The notes below the pieces were generated by a model, which ran no database searches, had not been told where the DNA came from, and saw only the letters and a program-made list of their open reading frames with translations. From contig JACJWZ010000001.1 in assembly GCA_020636895.1 (NCBI GenBank), positions 992,001 to 1,056,000 of the forward strand: a DNA stretch of 64,000 nt, read 5' to 3'. Both the position numbers and the translations under genes were made by a program. Shown piece by piece: positions 39,997 to 48,415 of this stretch (position 1 is its first letter; every line of letters starts with the position of its first letter). This DNA is from Thermoleophilales bacterium (lineage in GTDB: Bacteria; Actinomycetota; Thermoleophilia; Solirubrobacterales; 70-9).

Positions 39997-40539
39997 TCAG
40001 TTCAGGCTCGGGTCCTCGGGCATCCGCGCCACCAGCGCGTACTGCCCGCCCTTGCGCTCGAGGACCGCGCTCCACAGCGTCTCCGGATCGTCGGGGAAGA
40101 GCTCGGGCGGGATCGGCGGCTCGATGATCCACGCGTCCTCCTCGAGCTCGGACTCGAGCTGCCCGGGGCCCCATCCGGAGAACCCCGCGTAGACCCGCCC
40201 GCGGCGCACGGCCGCCGGCAGCTCGTCGAGATCCGTCGCGGCGGAGACGAGGCCGACGTCGGCGACGACTATCCAGGCCGCCTTGTCGGGGTCGTTGAAC
40301 TCACCGAGGACGACGAGCGAGTCGGGCTGGACCGGACCGCCGACGAACACGGGCTCCTCGGCGGCGATCTCAGCGAGCTCCGGCAGCACCTCCACGACCT
40401 CGGCGTCGGCGGGCCGGTTGAGCACGATCCCCATCGCCCCGTCGGGCCCGTGCTCGGTGATCAGGACGACCGAGCGGACGAAGTTCGGGTCCTCGAGCGC
40501 CGGCGAGGCGACGAGCAGCTTTCCTCTCAGGGAATCCAC
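39997..40539 (-). CDS. AlgH/YqgE family (UPF0301) protein
   Basis: 180 residues from GTG. Begins SLRGKLLVASPALEDPNFVRS and has VVLITEHGPDGAMGIVLNRP, FVGGPVQPDSLVVL, VYAGFSGWGPGQLESEL and ALVARMPEDPSLN, the full UPF0301 pattern. Role unknown; named for an alginate-regulation link in Pseudomonas that does not transfer. Divergent from the thioredoxin-like gene. Confidence 0.93.
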   Translation of the reverse strand: MDSLRGKLLVASPALEDPNFVRSVVLITEHGPDGAMGIVLNRPADAEVVEVLPELAEIAAEEPVFVGGPVQPDSLVVLGEFNDPDKAAWIVVADVGLVSAATDLDELPAAVRRGRVYAGFSGWGPGQLESELEEDAWIIEPPIPPELFPDDPETLWSAVLERKGGQYALVARMPEDPSLN

Positions 40540-40579
40540 CGACCGAGCAGGCTAACGCGGCTCTCTAATCTTCCCCGCC

Positions 40580-41329
40580 ATGGTCCACGACGTAGACGAA
40601 GCCGGTTTCCAGCAGCACGTGATCGAGCGATCCCGGGAGGTTCCCGTGGTCGTCGACTTCTGGGCCGAGTGGTGCGGCCCCTGCCGCCAACTCGGCCCGG
40701 CTTTGGAGGCCGAGGCGAACGCCCGCGAGGGCGACGTCGATCTCGCCAAGGTCGACGTCGACTCCAACCAGCGGCTCGCGCAGGCCTTCGGTATCCAGGG
40801 CATCCCCGCCGTCAAGGCCTTCAGGGACGGCGAGATCGCCGACGAGTTCACGGGTGCCCTCCCCCCCGCCCGCGTCGCCGAGTTCTTCGAGTCGCTGGTC
40901 CCCTCCGAGGCCGCCAGGCTCGCCGCCGCCGAGGACGAGGAGTCGCTGCGCCGCGCTCTCGAGCTCGACCCGCGCCAGAGCGACGCTGCGGTCAAGCTCG
41001 GGCGGATCCTGCTCGCCTCTGGCGAGGTCCAGGAGGCGCGCGGGCTTCTCGAGCCGCTGGAGGGTGACTTCACCGCCTCCGGGCTGCTCGCCCGGATCGA
41101 GCTCGCGGAATCCGCCGAGGGCGAGGACCTCTCCCCCGCCTTCGAGGCCTGGGACGGCGGCGATCACGAAACGGCGCTGGAGGCTCTTCAGGAGCGGATC
41201 GCAGCCTCCGAGGACGCCGATCTGACCGACCGACTGCGACGGGTGATGGTGGCCATCTTCACCGAGCTCGGCCCCACCAGCGAACTGGCCCGCGAGCACC
41301 GCCGCCGGCTCGCAGCCGCGATCGTCTAG
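40580..41329 (+). CDS. CnoX-like thioredoxin with TPR-like C-terminus
   Basis: 249 residues. Thioredoxin domain (about 1-110) with VVVDFWAEWCGPCRQLGP, active CGPC intact, and IQGIPAVKAF (cis-Pro). The C-terminal 135 residues are helical tetratricopeptide-like repeats, as in YbbN/CnoX, a chaperone partner that protects proteins under oxidative stress. Precedes ccdA by 11 bases. Confidence 0.9.
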   Translation: MVHDVDEAGFQQHVIERSREVPVVVDFWAEWCGPCRQLGPALEAEANAREGDVDLAKVDVDSNQRLAQAFGIQGIPAVKAFRDGEIADEFTGALPPARVAEFFESLVPSEAARLAAAEDEESLRRALELDPRQSDAAVKLGRILLASGEVQEARGLLEPLEGDFTASGLLARIELAESAEGEDLSPAFEAWDGGDHETALEALQERIAASEDADLTDRLRRVMVAIFTELGPTSELAREHRRRLAAAIV

Positions 41330-41340
41330 GGAGGGCCCGG

Positions 41341-42078
41341 GTGCCCGAGGTCGGCGGCATCGGTCTCGCCACCGCCTTCTTCGCGGGGATGGTGTCGTTC
41401 CTCTCCCCCTGCGTCCTGCCGCTGGTTCCCGGCTACCTGTCGGCGATCACCGGCATCACGCCGTCCGAGCTCGAACGCGCCGGCTGGCGCAGCGTCATCC
41501 CGGCTTCGCTGACGTTCATCGCGAGCTTCTCGGTCATCTTCATCCTGCTCGGGCTCACGACCTTCGGCCTCGTGCAGACGCTGCACGAGAACCAGACCCT
41601 GCTCAACCACATCGCCGGGATCCTGATCATCGTCATGGGGCTGCTCTTCATCGCGGCGACGTTCATCACCAGGCTCAACCGCGAATGGCACGTCGACGCG
41701 CTGATCGAGCGCGCCGGCTCAGGTGGGCCGATGGTCGCCGGGGCAGCTTTCGCTCTCGCCTGGACCCCGTGCATCGGCCCCACGCTCGGCGCGATCCTCA
41801 CCCTCGCGGGGACGACCGGCTCGGCGTTCGAGGGCGGTTTGATGCTGGCCGTCTACTCGGCGGGACTCGGCATCCCGTTCCTGCTGACGGCGATCGCGTT
41901 CGGCAGGGCCACGACCGCGTTCGCGTTCATCAAGCGCCATTACACGGTGATCATCGGGTTCGGCGGCGTCGTGCTCGTCGTCATGGGAATCCTCGTCTTC
42001 ACCGGCGAGCTCACCCGCCTCAACAACGAGCTCCTGCAGTCCCTCGACGGCGCCGGAATCAACTTCTTCAGCGCCTGA
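41341..42078 (+). CDS. ccdA: Cytochrome c biogenesis protein CcdA
   Basis: 245 residues from GTG. Six-helix membrane thiol transporter: FLSPCVLPLVPGYLSAITG holds one essential Cys and ALAWTPCIGPTLGAILTLA the other, as in CcdA/DsbD-beta. It carries electrons from cytosolic thioredoxin to outer-face thiol proteins needed for heme attachment. It follows the CnoX-like gene; the membrane cytochrome c at 8 kb is a likely beneficiary. Confidence 0.92.
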   Translation: MPEVGGIGLATAFFAGMVSFLSPCVLPLVPGYLSAITGITPSELERAGWRSVIPASLTFIASFSVIFILLGLTTFGLVQTLHENQTLLNHIAGILIIVMGLLFIAATFITRLNREWHVDALIERAGSGGPMVAGAAFALAWTPCIGPTLGAILTLAGTTGSAFEGGLMLAVYSAGLGIPFLLTAIAFGRATTAFAFIKRHYTVIIGFGGVVLVVMGILVFTGELTRLNNELLQSLDGAGINFFSA

Positions 42079-42112
42079 GCGCGCGCCGCGTTGCGCGGTA
42101 GCCTCGGCCGCC

Positions 42113-42958
42113 ATGCCGCGCACCGCCCTGCTCGCGATCGGCTCCGCCCTCTTCCTCGCTCTGCTCGCGGGATGCGGCGGCGGCGCAGGCGGAGGCGACG
42201 ACGCCGTGGCCCTGAGCAGGTGGCTCCCCGCGGGCGCCGATTCCTACACAGCCGTGGACCTGACCGCCTTTCGCGAGGGTCTCGACCTGCCCGAGGATGC
42301 CGATGCAACCGGTCGCGAGCTCGCCCCCTACTCCGGGCCGGCCCTGGCCCCGGTCTTCGCCGCCCGCGACCGGAAGGTCTTGAGCGCGCTCGAGCCCGGC
42401 GCGCTGACCGCGATCGCATCCGACGGGGAGGTCTCGGCCATGGCCACGACCGCCGACACCGGCGAGATCGGCTCGGCGCTGGGGGACCTGGGGTTCACCG
42501 ACGAGGGCGGAGTGCTCGCCTACGGTGACTCGGGCACCGGCTCCGGGGGTCGCGAGTCCGTCGCCTTCAGGCTCGACGACGGCCTGATCTTCGCCGCCAC
42601 CGATCCCGCCGCCCTGCGCTCCCTGTCGAAGGAACCGGCGGAGAAGGCTCCGTCACCGCTGCTCAACGACTTCGACGCGCCCTACGTCTTCATCGCCGGC
42701 GTCCCCGGACCCGGCTGCATCCGAGCGCAGGTGGCGACCGCCCAGCCCGGCGGGGACGGCGAGATCGCCTGGCTCGTCGACGGCGGGGCGAGCTCGGATG
42801 CCGTCGAGTCCCAGGGGTCAGGGGCGATCGAGGTCGGAGAGCCCGAGGTCGACGGCGACCTCGTGACCGTTCCGGTCTCCTACGCGGACGAGGGGACCGG
42901 CGGCGGCATCGCCTCCAGGGAAGCGCTCGGGAGCTCCCAGGTCAGCTACGTCTGCTGA
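42113..42958 (+). CDS. Predicted lipoprotein, unknown function
   Basis: 281 residues. Lipoprotein signal with lipobox LALLAGC (Cys about residue 22), then an Asp/Gly-rich linker. The mature region starts LSRWLPAGADSYTAVDLTAFREGL, a pattern seen in DUF3352-like proteins of actinobacteria. The C-terminus contains two cysteines (GPGCIRAQ, SYVC-end) that could form a disulfide. Follows ccdA with a 34-base gap. Function unknown. Confidence 0.75.
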   Translation: MPRTALLAIGSALFLALLAGCGGGAGGGDDAVALSRWLPAGADSYTAVDLTAFREGLDLPEDADATGRELAPYSGPALAPVFAARDRKVLSALEPGALTAIASDGEVSAMATTADTGEIGSALGDLGFTDEGGVLAYGDSGTGSGGRESVAFRLDDGLIFAATDPAALRSLSKEPAEKAPSPLLNDFDAPYVFIAGVPGPGCIRAQVATAQPGGDGEIAWLVDGGASSDAVESQGSGAIEVGEPEVDGDLVTVPVSYADEGTGGGIASREALGSSQVSYVC

Positions 42959-43003
42959 CGGATTCCACGCAGGCCTCGCTGCGGCGAGCCGCCCCGAGGG
43001 CTG

Positions 43004-43291
43004 CTAGCGCTCGGGGCCGGCCGGAACGGCCTCGGGGACCTCGACCGGGGTGCCGACGGCCTCGACCTCCTCGAGGCCCTCCCCCTCGCCGTCGCCGGAG
43101 CAGACGATCCGGAACCGACCCGTGCCGATGTTGGCGTCGCCGACGATCGGCAGACCGCGGATCTCCTCCCAGCCGAGGCGTTCCACCTCGAACGGGTTCA
43201 TCCGCACCTCGGACGCCGGGAACGGGCACCCCGAGTTGTGCTGGTCGATCGCCTTCGAGATCGCCTCGAGGTTCTTGCCCTCCGCACTCAC
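43004..43291 (-). CDS. Small conserved-looking hypothetical protein
   Basis: 95 residues. The middle reads SGCPFPASEVRMNPFEVERL, GWEEIRGLPIVGDANIGTGR, FRIVCSG and looks like a real folded core; the end is Glu/Pro-rich. Two cysteines. GC third-position use fits a true gene on the minus strand. Not recognised. Between the lipoprotein and dinB genes, both of which are on the other strand. Confidence 0.65.
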   Translation of the reverse strand: MSAEGKNLEAISKAIDQHNSGCPFPASEVRMNPFEVERLGWEEIRGLPIVGDANIGTGRFRIVCSGDGEGEGLEEVEAVGTPVEVPEAVPAGPER

Positions 43292-43349
43292 CGCGGGCCA
43301 AAGTAGCAGCGACCGCCGCGTCCGGTGCGGCTCCTAGCATCGCTCCGCG

Positions 43350-44489
43350 ATGCCCAGCGAACGCGTGTACGGCGACCCCTCCGCCTGGGAGCGGGCGATC
43401 GCCCACGTCGACATGGATGCCTTCTACTGCTCCGTCGAGCTGCTGCGGCGACCCGAGCTGCGCGGCAAGCCGGTGATCGTCGGTCCGATCGACCCGAACT
43501 TCAGAGGCGTGGTCATGACGGCCTCCTACGAGGCGCGCCGATTCGGCGTCCACTCCGCGCTGCCGATGGCGGTCGCGCGGCGCCGCTGCCCGCACGCGGT
43601 CGTGATCCCGCGCGACATGGAGAGCTACAAGGCAGCCTCGCGCGAGGTCATGGACGTGATCTCGGGCTTCAGCGACACGGTTGAAGTGCTCGGGCTGGAC
43701 GAGGCCTACGTCGACCTCAGCGGCTCCCCCGCACCGAAGACGCGGGCGCGCCAGCTCAAACGGGAGGTGCTCGCCAGGACGGGCCTCACCTGCTCGATAG
43801 GGATCGGGCCGAACCGACTGATCGCGAAGATCGCATCCGATCTCGACAAGCCCGACGGGCTCTGCGTCCTGCCGCGAGAGCGATTCCTCGAGCTCGTCGG
43901 CGATCGGCCCGCGAGGCTGCTTCCCGGCGTCGGCCCGCGGACCGAGGAGCGGCTGCGGGGCATCGGGATCAACACCGTGGCCCAGCTCGCCGGCGCGGAT
44001 CAGGAACGGCTGGCCGGGGCCGTCGGGCGCAACCACGCGGCCGGCCTGCGCAGTCGCGCGGCTGGGCACGGCAGCACGACCGTCGCCGTCGAGCGCAAGC
44101 GCAAGTCGGAGAGCCGCGAGCGCACCTTCATGACCGACGAGACCGATGCCGCCGTCATGCGCGCGGCGGTCGGGAAGATGGCGCGCGAGGTCGCTGAGCA
44201 CCTCGGAGGGCAGGACATCACGGGGCGCACGGTGACCATGAAGATCCGGCTCGCCCCCTTCCGGACCTTCACCCGCTCCCGCACGCTCGCCGCGCCGACG
44301 GCCGACCCGGCCGTGGTGGCGGCCGCGGCCTTGGAGCTGCTGGAGGCGTTCGAACGCGACGCGCCGGTGCGCCTCCTCGGCGTCGGCGTCTCCAACCTGG
44401 TGCGAGCGGGCGAGGACCCCGCCCCCGCCGACCGGCCCTCAGCGGGCACGGCGGCGGGAACGGGGCCGGAGCAGCTCGTCCTCGGCTGA
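43350..44489 (+). CDS. dinB: DNA polymerase IV (DinB)
   Basis: 379 residues. Y-family translesion polymerase: HVDMDAFYCSVELLRRPEL (catalytic Asp pair), SYEARRFGVHSALPM, GLDEAYVDLSG, then CSIGIGPNRLIAKIASDLDKPDGL, a helix-hairpin-helix and the little-finger domain RERTFMTDETD. No SOS box was seen upstream. Lacks the beta-clamp peptide I would recognise. RecA and RecX are also in the window. Confidence 0.94.
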   Translation: MPSERVYGDPSAWERAIAHVDMDAFYCSVELLRRPELRGKPVIVGPIDPNFRGVVMTASYEARRFGVHSALPMAVARRRCPHAVVIPRDMESYKAASREVMDVISGFSDTVEVLGLDEAYVDLSGSPAPKTRARQLKREVLARTGLTCSIGIGPNRLIAKIASDLDKPDGLCVLPRERFLELVGDRPARLLPGVGPRTEERLRGIGINTVAQLAGADQERLAGAVGRNHAAGLRSRAAGHGSTTVAVERKRKSESRERTFMTDETDAAVMRAAVGKMAREVAEHLGGQDITGRTVTMKIRLAPFRTFTRSRTLAAPTADPAVVAAAALELLEAFERDAPVRLLGVGVSNLVRAGEDPAPADRPSAGTAAGTGPEQLVLG

Positions 44490-44503
44490 AGCCGAGTCGC
44501 CCC

Positions 44504-45466
44504 CTACTTGTCGACCCAGACCGTGCCGACGCCGCCGAAGCCGAGCTTGTTCCTCAGGGCCTCCGTGAGGTCGAACTCACGCCCGGCCACGTAGGGACCG
44601 CGGTCGATGACCTCGACGTTCTTGACGACCTTGTTGCCGTAGCGGATCGTCAGCTTCGTGCCGCAGGGCAGGCTCTTGTGAGCGACGCCGATCGTGCCCG
44701 GCTGCAGGGTGCCGCCGCAGGCGACGCCGTTGCCGTAGAGGCCGGGGCCGTAGAACGACGCGCCCGCCGGGCGGAACACGGTCACGCGGCCCGCCTTGCG
44801 GCCGCTGCCGAGCGCGATCTTGTCGCCGGCGGCGCGCACGCGGACGGTCTCGGTGCCGGCCTTCTCCGGCTTCCACCTCAGCTTGAAGGTGCCGTTGGTG
44901 CGGGTCCGCGTCTTCAGGGTCTCGCCGCCGACGGCGACGGTGATCAGCCGGCGCGACCCGCCGGGCACAACGCGCCCACGCACCTTCACCTTCTCACCGA
45001 GCCTTGGGTCGGAGTTGCCGAGCCGAGCCACGGTCCTCGACTTCACGGTGACCAGCTCGGGCTTGGTCGTCCGGCCGTCGTCGCTGACGGCGCGGAAGCG
45101 GCCGCTGCGCGAGACCGATACCCGCTCCTTGAAGCGGCCGCTGCGGCCGGTCCTGCCGCGCTCGGCGTTGCGCCATCGCTTCGAGCCCAGGGGCCGGAAC
45201 TCGATCCGGATGCCGATCGGCCCGTCGCCGCCGGCCTTCGTCCCGCCGGCGGCGGGAGCGGAGGTCGTCGCGAGATCAGGGAAGCGACCCTGCACGGTGA
45301 TGTGCTCGTTGGGGCCGACGCGGTTGTCGCTTGCGTTGAAGACCGCGCCGCGCTCTGCGGCCGCGGCGTTGCCGGCGAGACCGGTCGTGGCGGTGGCGGC
45401 GGTCGCCAGGGCCGCGAGCGCGAGCGCCGCGGTCCGACGCCGCCTGATGCGGTTACGTCGTCTCAT
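44504..45466 (-). CDS. Secreted RlpA-like (double-psi beta-barrel) cell-wall protein
   Basis: 320 residues. Arg-rich start plus hydrophobic core gives a signal peptide (cleavage near AAAA-ER, about residue 37). Middle: two Ig-like beta modules (about 38-225). The C-terminal RlpA/DPBB domain has ASFYGPGLYGNGVACGGTLQ, GVAHKSLPCGTKLTI, EVIDRGPYVAGREFDL: the conserved Asp of lytic transglycosylases is in DRGPY. It probably cleaves or binds peptidoglycan. Expression is controlled by the c-di-AMP riboswitch just upstream. Confidence 0.9.
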   Translation of the reverse strand: MRRRNRIRRRRTAALALAALATAATATTGLAGNAAAAERGAVFNASDNRVGPNEHITVQGRFPDLATTSAPAAGGTKAGGDGPIGIRIEFRPLGSKRWRNAERGRTGRSGRFKERVSVSRSGRFRAVSDDGRTTKPELVTVKSRTVARLGNSDPRLGEKVKVRGRVVPGGSRRLITVAVGGETLKTRTRTNGTFKLRWKPEKAGTETVRVRAAGDKIALGSGRKAGRVTVFRPAGASFYGPGLYGNGVACGGTLQPGTIGVAHKSLPCGTKLTIRYGNKVVKNVEVIDRGPYVAGREFDLTEALRNKLGFGGVGTVWVDK

Positions 45467-45483
45467 CTTCGATTCCTCGCTTT

Positions 45484-45660
45484 CGCCGCCGACGGGGTTA
45501 GCTGACGGGCTCGTCGCGGCGGTCTCCCCGGATGACTCCGGAGGGCTCGCCCGACTACGGGCCGATCACGGCCCGATTCGCCCCGGCCGCCGGATGGATG
45601 CACCGGCGGCGTTGGGTCCCCCGCTCACCGGCCGGGAATGCCGAGCCGAGATTGGGCGGT
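45484..45660 (-). promoter_or_regulatory. c-di-AMP riboswitch (ydaO/yuaA motif)
   Basis: On the minus strand, 18 bases before the RlpA-like ATG. In RNA order it has CCGCCCAATCTCGG, GCGGGGGACCCAAC, CGGGGCGAATCGGG and CGAGCCCGTCAGCTAACCCC followed by GTCGGCGGCG. These match the conserved blocks of RF00379 (GGGGGACCCA, GGGGUGAAUC, GCCCGAAUCCGUCAGCUAAC). Actinobacterial ydaO switches usually precede cell-wall hydrolase genes (rpf, NlpC/P60, RlpA), as here. c-di-AMP should turn expression off. Confidence 0.88.
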
Positions 45661-45767
45661 CTGGGTGCGTTGGTTTCTCTGTGGGTGAAGGAGCGAAGGT
45701 AGGCGGGGCGAACGTACGTATGTGTGGCTTGGGTCACACTCCTAACGAAGGTGAGATACTCGTTGCA

Positions 45768-47222
45768 GTGGACCGCCTGACCGGACTCGACGCCTCGTTC
45801 CTTCACCTCGAGCGCGACGGCGCCCACATGCACGTCGCCTCGACGATCATCTTCGACGGCCCCGCACCGGGCTACGACGAGTTCAGGGAGCATCTGGAGG
45901 CGCGGCTTCACCTCGTCCCGCGCTTCCGTCAGAAGCTCGCGTTCGTCCCCTGGAACCAGGGTCGTCCCGTCTGGGTGGACGACCCTCACCTCAACCTCGA
46001 CTACCACATCCGCCACACCGCGCTGCCGTCGCCGGGGAGCGAGGAGCAGCTCCGCAACTTCGCCGCGCGCGCCTTCTCGCAGGGCCTCGACCGCTCCAAG
46101 CCCCTGTGGGAGCTGTGGCTCGTCGACGGGCTCTGCGACGACCGCTTCGCAATCGTCACCAAGAGCCACCACTGCCTCGTCGACGGCGTCTCCGGGGCCG
46201 ACATCACCGCGGTCCTCTACGACACCGCCCCCGAACCCACGCCGATCGAGCCGGCGCCTCCGTGGACGCCGCGACCCGAGCCGAGCGGCTCCGAGCTGCT
46301 CGCATCCGCCCTGCTCGAGCGTGCGACTGAGCCCGCGGAGGTGCTCCGCGGGGTTCGCGCCCTGGTCCGCGGTCCGCGCCAGGCGCTGACCGCCGTGCGC
46401 GACGCCGTCGAAGCCGCTGGTTCGATCGCCGGCCGCGGGCTCGCGGCGCCGGAGTCACCGCTGAACGCCGAGATCGGTCCGCACCGGCGCTTCGCCTGGG
46501 TGCGAGCGGGGCTGCCGGCGGTGCGCAGGATCAAGGACGTCCACGGCGGCACGGTCAACGACGTCATCCTCTCGGTCGTCGCCGGGGCCCTCGGCCGGCA
46601 CCTGCGCGCGCTCGGTCACCCGACCGACGAGCTCGAGCTGATGGCGATGGTCCCGGTCAGCATCCGCGCCGAGGAGGCGCACGGTGCGCTCGGCAACCAA
46701 GTGTCGGCGATGATGGCTCCCCTTCCTGTGTGGTGCGAGGACCCGGTCGAGCGCCTGCACATCATGAGCGACCGGATGGGCGACCTGAAGCACTCCAAGC
46801 AGGCGGTCGGGGCGAACCTGCTGAGCGAGCTGTCCGACTTCGCGCCGCCCACGATCGCCTCGCAGGCCGCGCGCCTGCAGTCCCGGCAGCGGTTCTTCAA
46901 CCTCGTCGTCACCAACGTGCCGGGCCCGCAGTTCCCGCTCTACGCGCTCGGCCGCCAGATGCGCGACCTGTTCCCGATGGTGCCGCTGGCCAAGCGCCAG
47001 GCCATGTGCGTGGGGATCATGAGCTACAACGGCGCCATCAACTTCGGGCTGATCGGCGACTACGTCGCGATGGCGACGCTCGACGATCTCGCGGCGGACC
47101 TCGAGGCGGTGCTGGAGGAGCTCGCGGCCACCGCCGGGGTCGAGGGCGAGGCCCTCGTGGCCGCTCAGATCCCCTCCGGGACCTCCCGCGAGCCGCGCAG
47201 CCGCAAGCCGATCAGCGGGTAG
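45768..47222 (+). CDS. Wax ester synthase/diacylglycerol acyltransferase (WS/DGAT)
   Basis: 484 residues from GTG 45768, giving MDRLTGLDASFLHLE, the normal start; an ATG at 45720 adds 16 atypical residues. Acyl-CoA:alcohol/diacylglycerol acyltransferase with active site KSHHCLVDGVSG (HHxxxDG), then NDVILSVVAGALGRHL and FFNLVVTNVPGPQFPLYA in the C-terminal half. These enzymes make wax esters or triacylglycerol as carbon stores. The last 58 bases overlap the opposing antiporter gene. No strong ribosome site was seen for 45768. Confidence 0.92.
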   Translation: MDRLTGLDASFLHLERDGAHMHVASTIIFDGPAPGYDEFREHLEARLHLVPRFRQKLAFVPWNQGRPVWVDDPHLNLDYHIRHTALPSPGSEEQLRNFAARAFSQGLDRSKPLWELWLVDGLCDDRFAIVTKSHHCLVDGVSGADITAVLYDTAPEPTPIEPAPPWTPRPEPSGSELLASALLERATEPAEVLRGVRALVRGPRQALTAVRDAVEAAGSIAGRGLAAPESPLNAEIGPHRRFAWVRAGLPAVRRIKDVHGGTVNDVILSVVAGALGRHLRALGHPTDELELMAMVPVSIRAEEAHGALGNQVSAMMAPLPVWCEDPVERLHIMSDRMGDLKHSKQAVGANLLSELSDFAPPTIASQAARLQSRQRFFNLVVTNVPGPQFPLYALGRQMRDLFPMVPLAKRQAMCVGIMSYNGAINFGLIGDYVAMATLDDLAADLEAVLEELAATAGVEGEALVAAQIPSGTSREPRSRKPISG

Positions 47223-48346
47223 ATCGCAGTTGAGAGCACCGCGGCCCCGACGAGCGATGCCGCCGTCGTCCCGTGCATCTTGCCGTTGTCGATCGCGATC
47301 GTCGTGATCGCGACGACCAGCGGCAGCTCGGTGGCGCTGAAGAACGCGAGCGCGACGCGGTCGCGGATCTCCATCTCCTTCACGTAGAGCACCATCGCCG
47401 GGATCCCGCGGACGATCAGGAAGGCGATCAGGAACACGGGGACCTTGAGCAACTCCTTGGGGTCGCTGGTCAGCTCGTCGAACTTGAACTCGATGCCGCT
47501 GACGACGAAGAAGAACGGGATCAGGAAGCCGTACCCCACGGCCTTGAGCTTCGACTCCAGCACGCGGACCTCATGGCCGCCGAGGGACAGGCGGGTGATG
47601 ATCCCGGCGACGAATCCGCCGAGCAGCAGGTCGAGCCCGAGGTCGGTGGCCAGGGCGGCGAGCACGAAGATGAGCACTACGGCCATGCGCACGGGGAGCT
47701 GCGAGCTCGTCTCGAGCGTGCGCTCGAGGGCGGTCCAGTTCGAGGTCACCCCGCGGATGGCGAACACCGCGGCGAGCACGGCGATGACGACGAACGCGAC
47801 CAGCAGCAGACCGCTGGAGAGTGGGTTGCCGGTCGAGAAGAAGAGCGTGATCAGGAGGATCGGGCCGAACTCACCGACCGCGCCGGCGGCGAGCAGGTAG
47901 GTGCCGAACCGCGTCTTCATCTCACCGGCATCGCTGAGGATGGGGATCAGGGTCCCGATCGCGGTCGTGGCGAGCGCCGAGCCGGTGAAGAGGAGCGAGA
48001 GCACGATCCCCGCTGCGGCGAGCATGCTGCCGATCGCGTACGCGAGGCCGAGGGAGATCAGCCAGCCGACCACCGCCAGCTCCAGAGGTCCCCCCTTGAT
48101 GCGCTCGAAATCGATCTCGTAGCCGGCGAAGAAGAAGAGCATGCCGAGGCCCAAAGACGAGAAGAAGTCGATGAACGGGTCGGAATCGGCGAGACCGAGC
48201 ACGTCGGGACCGACGACGATGCCGAGGCAGAGCTCGAGGACCACGACGGGGATGACGACCCGGCCGCCTCCGATGCCCACGATCAGGGCGGCGACCGCCG
48301 CCGCGAGGACGATGACGAGGAAGGAATCGGCGTCGACGTGGATCAT
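47165..48346 (-). CDS. Cation:proton antiporter (KefB/CPA2-type)
   Basis: 393 residues from ATG 48346. About 12 membrane segments; LCLGIVVGPDVLGL, GLGMLFFFAGYEIDFERIKG and GFVAGIITRLSL match the sodium/hydrogen exchanger CPA2 group, with an unwound-helix region and SALATTAIGTLIPI. It exchanges Na+/K+ for protons. No C-terminal TrkA-type domain. Convergent with the WS/DGAT gene, sharing 58 bases of coding sequence. Confidence 0.92.
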   Translation of the reverse strand: MIHVDADSFLVIVLAAAVAALIVGIGGGRVVIPVVVLELCLGIVVGPDVLGLADSDPFIDFFSSLGLGMLFFFAGYEIDFERIKGGPLELAVVGWLISLGLAYAIGSMLAAAGIVLSLLFTGSALATTAIGTLIPILSDAGEMKTRFGTYLLAAGAVGEFGPILLITLFFSTGNPLSSGLLLVAFVVIAVLAAVFAIRGVTSNWTALERTLETSSQLPVRMAVVLIFVLAALATDLGLDLLLGGFVAGIITRLSLGGHEVRVLESKLKAVGYGFLIPFFFVVSGIEFKFDELTSDPKELLKVPVFLIAFLIVRGIPAMVLYVKEMEIRDRVALAFFSATELPLVVAITTIAIDNGKMHGTTAASLVGAAVLSTAIYPLIGLRLRGSREVPEGI

Positions 48347-48415
48347 CGCGAGCGGGCGCAAACCTACTCACCGGACCGTCCGGAAAGACGTGGCGCGGTC
48401 CCTAACATCCCGGCG

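Noticed and set aside
45720..45767. ATG at 45720 as start of the WS/DGAT gene, and GTGTG/CACAC as a CRP site
   Set aside because: Extra residues are unlike the family start, and the dyad spacer of 8 does not fit the CRP consensus.
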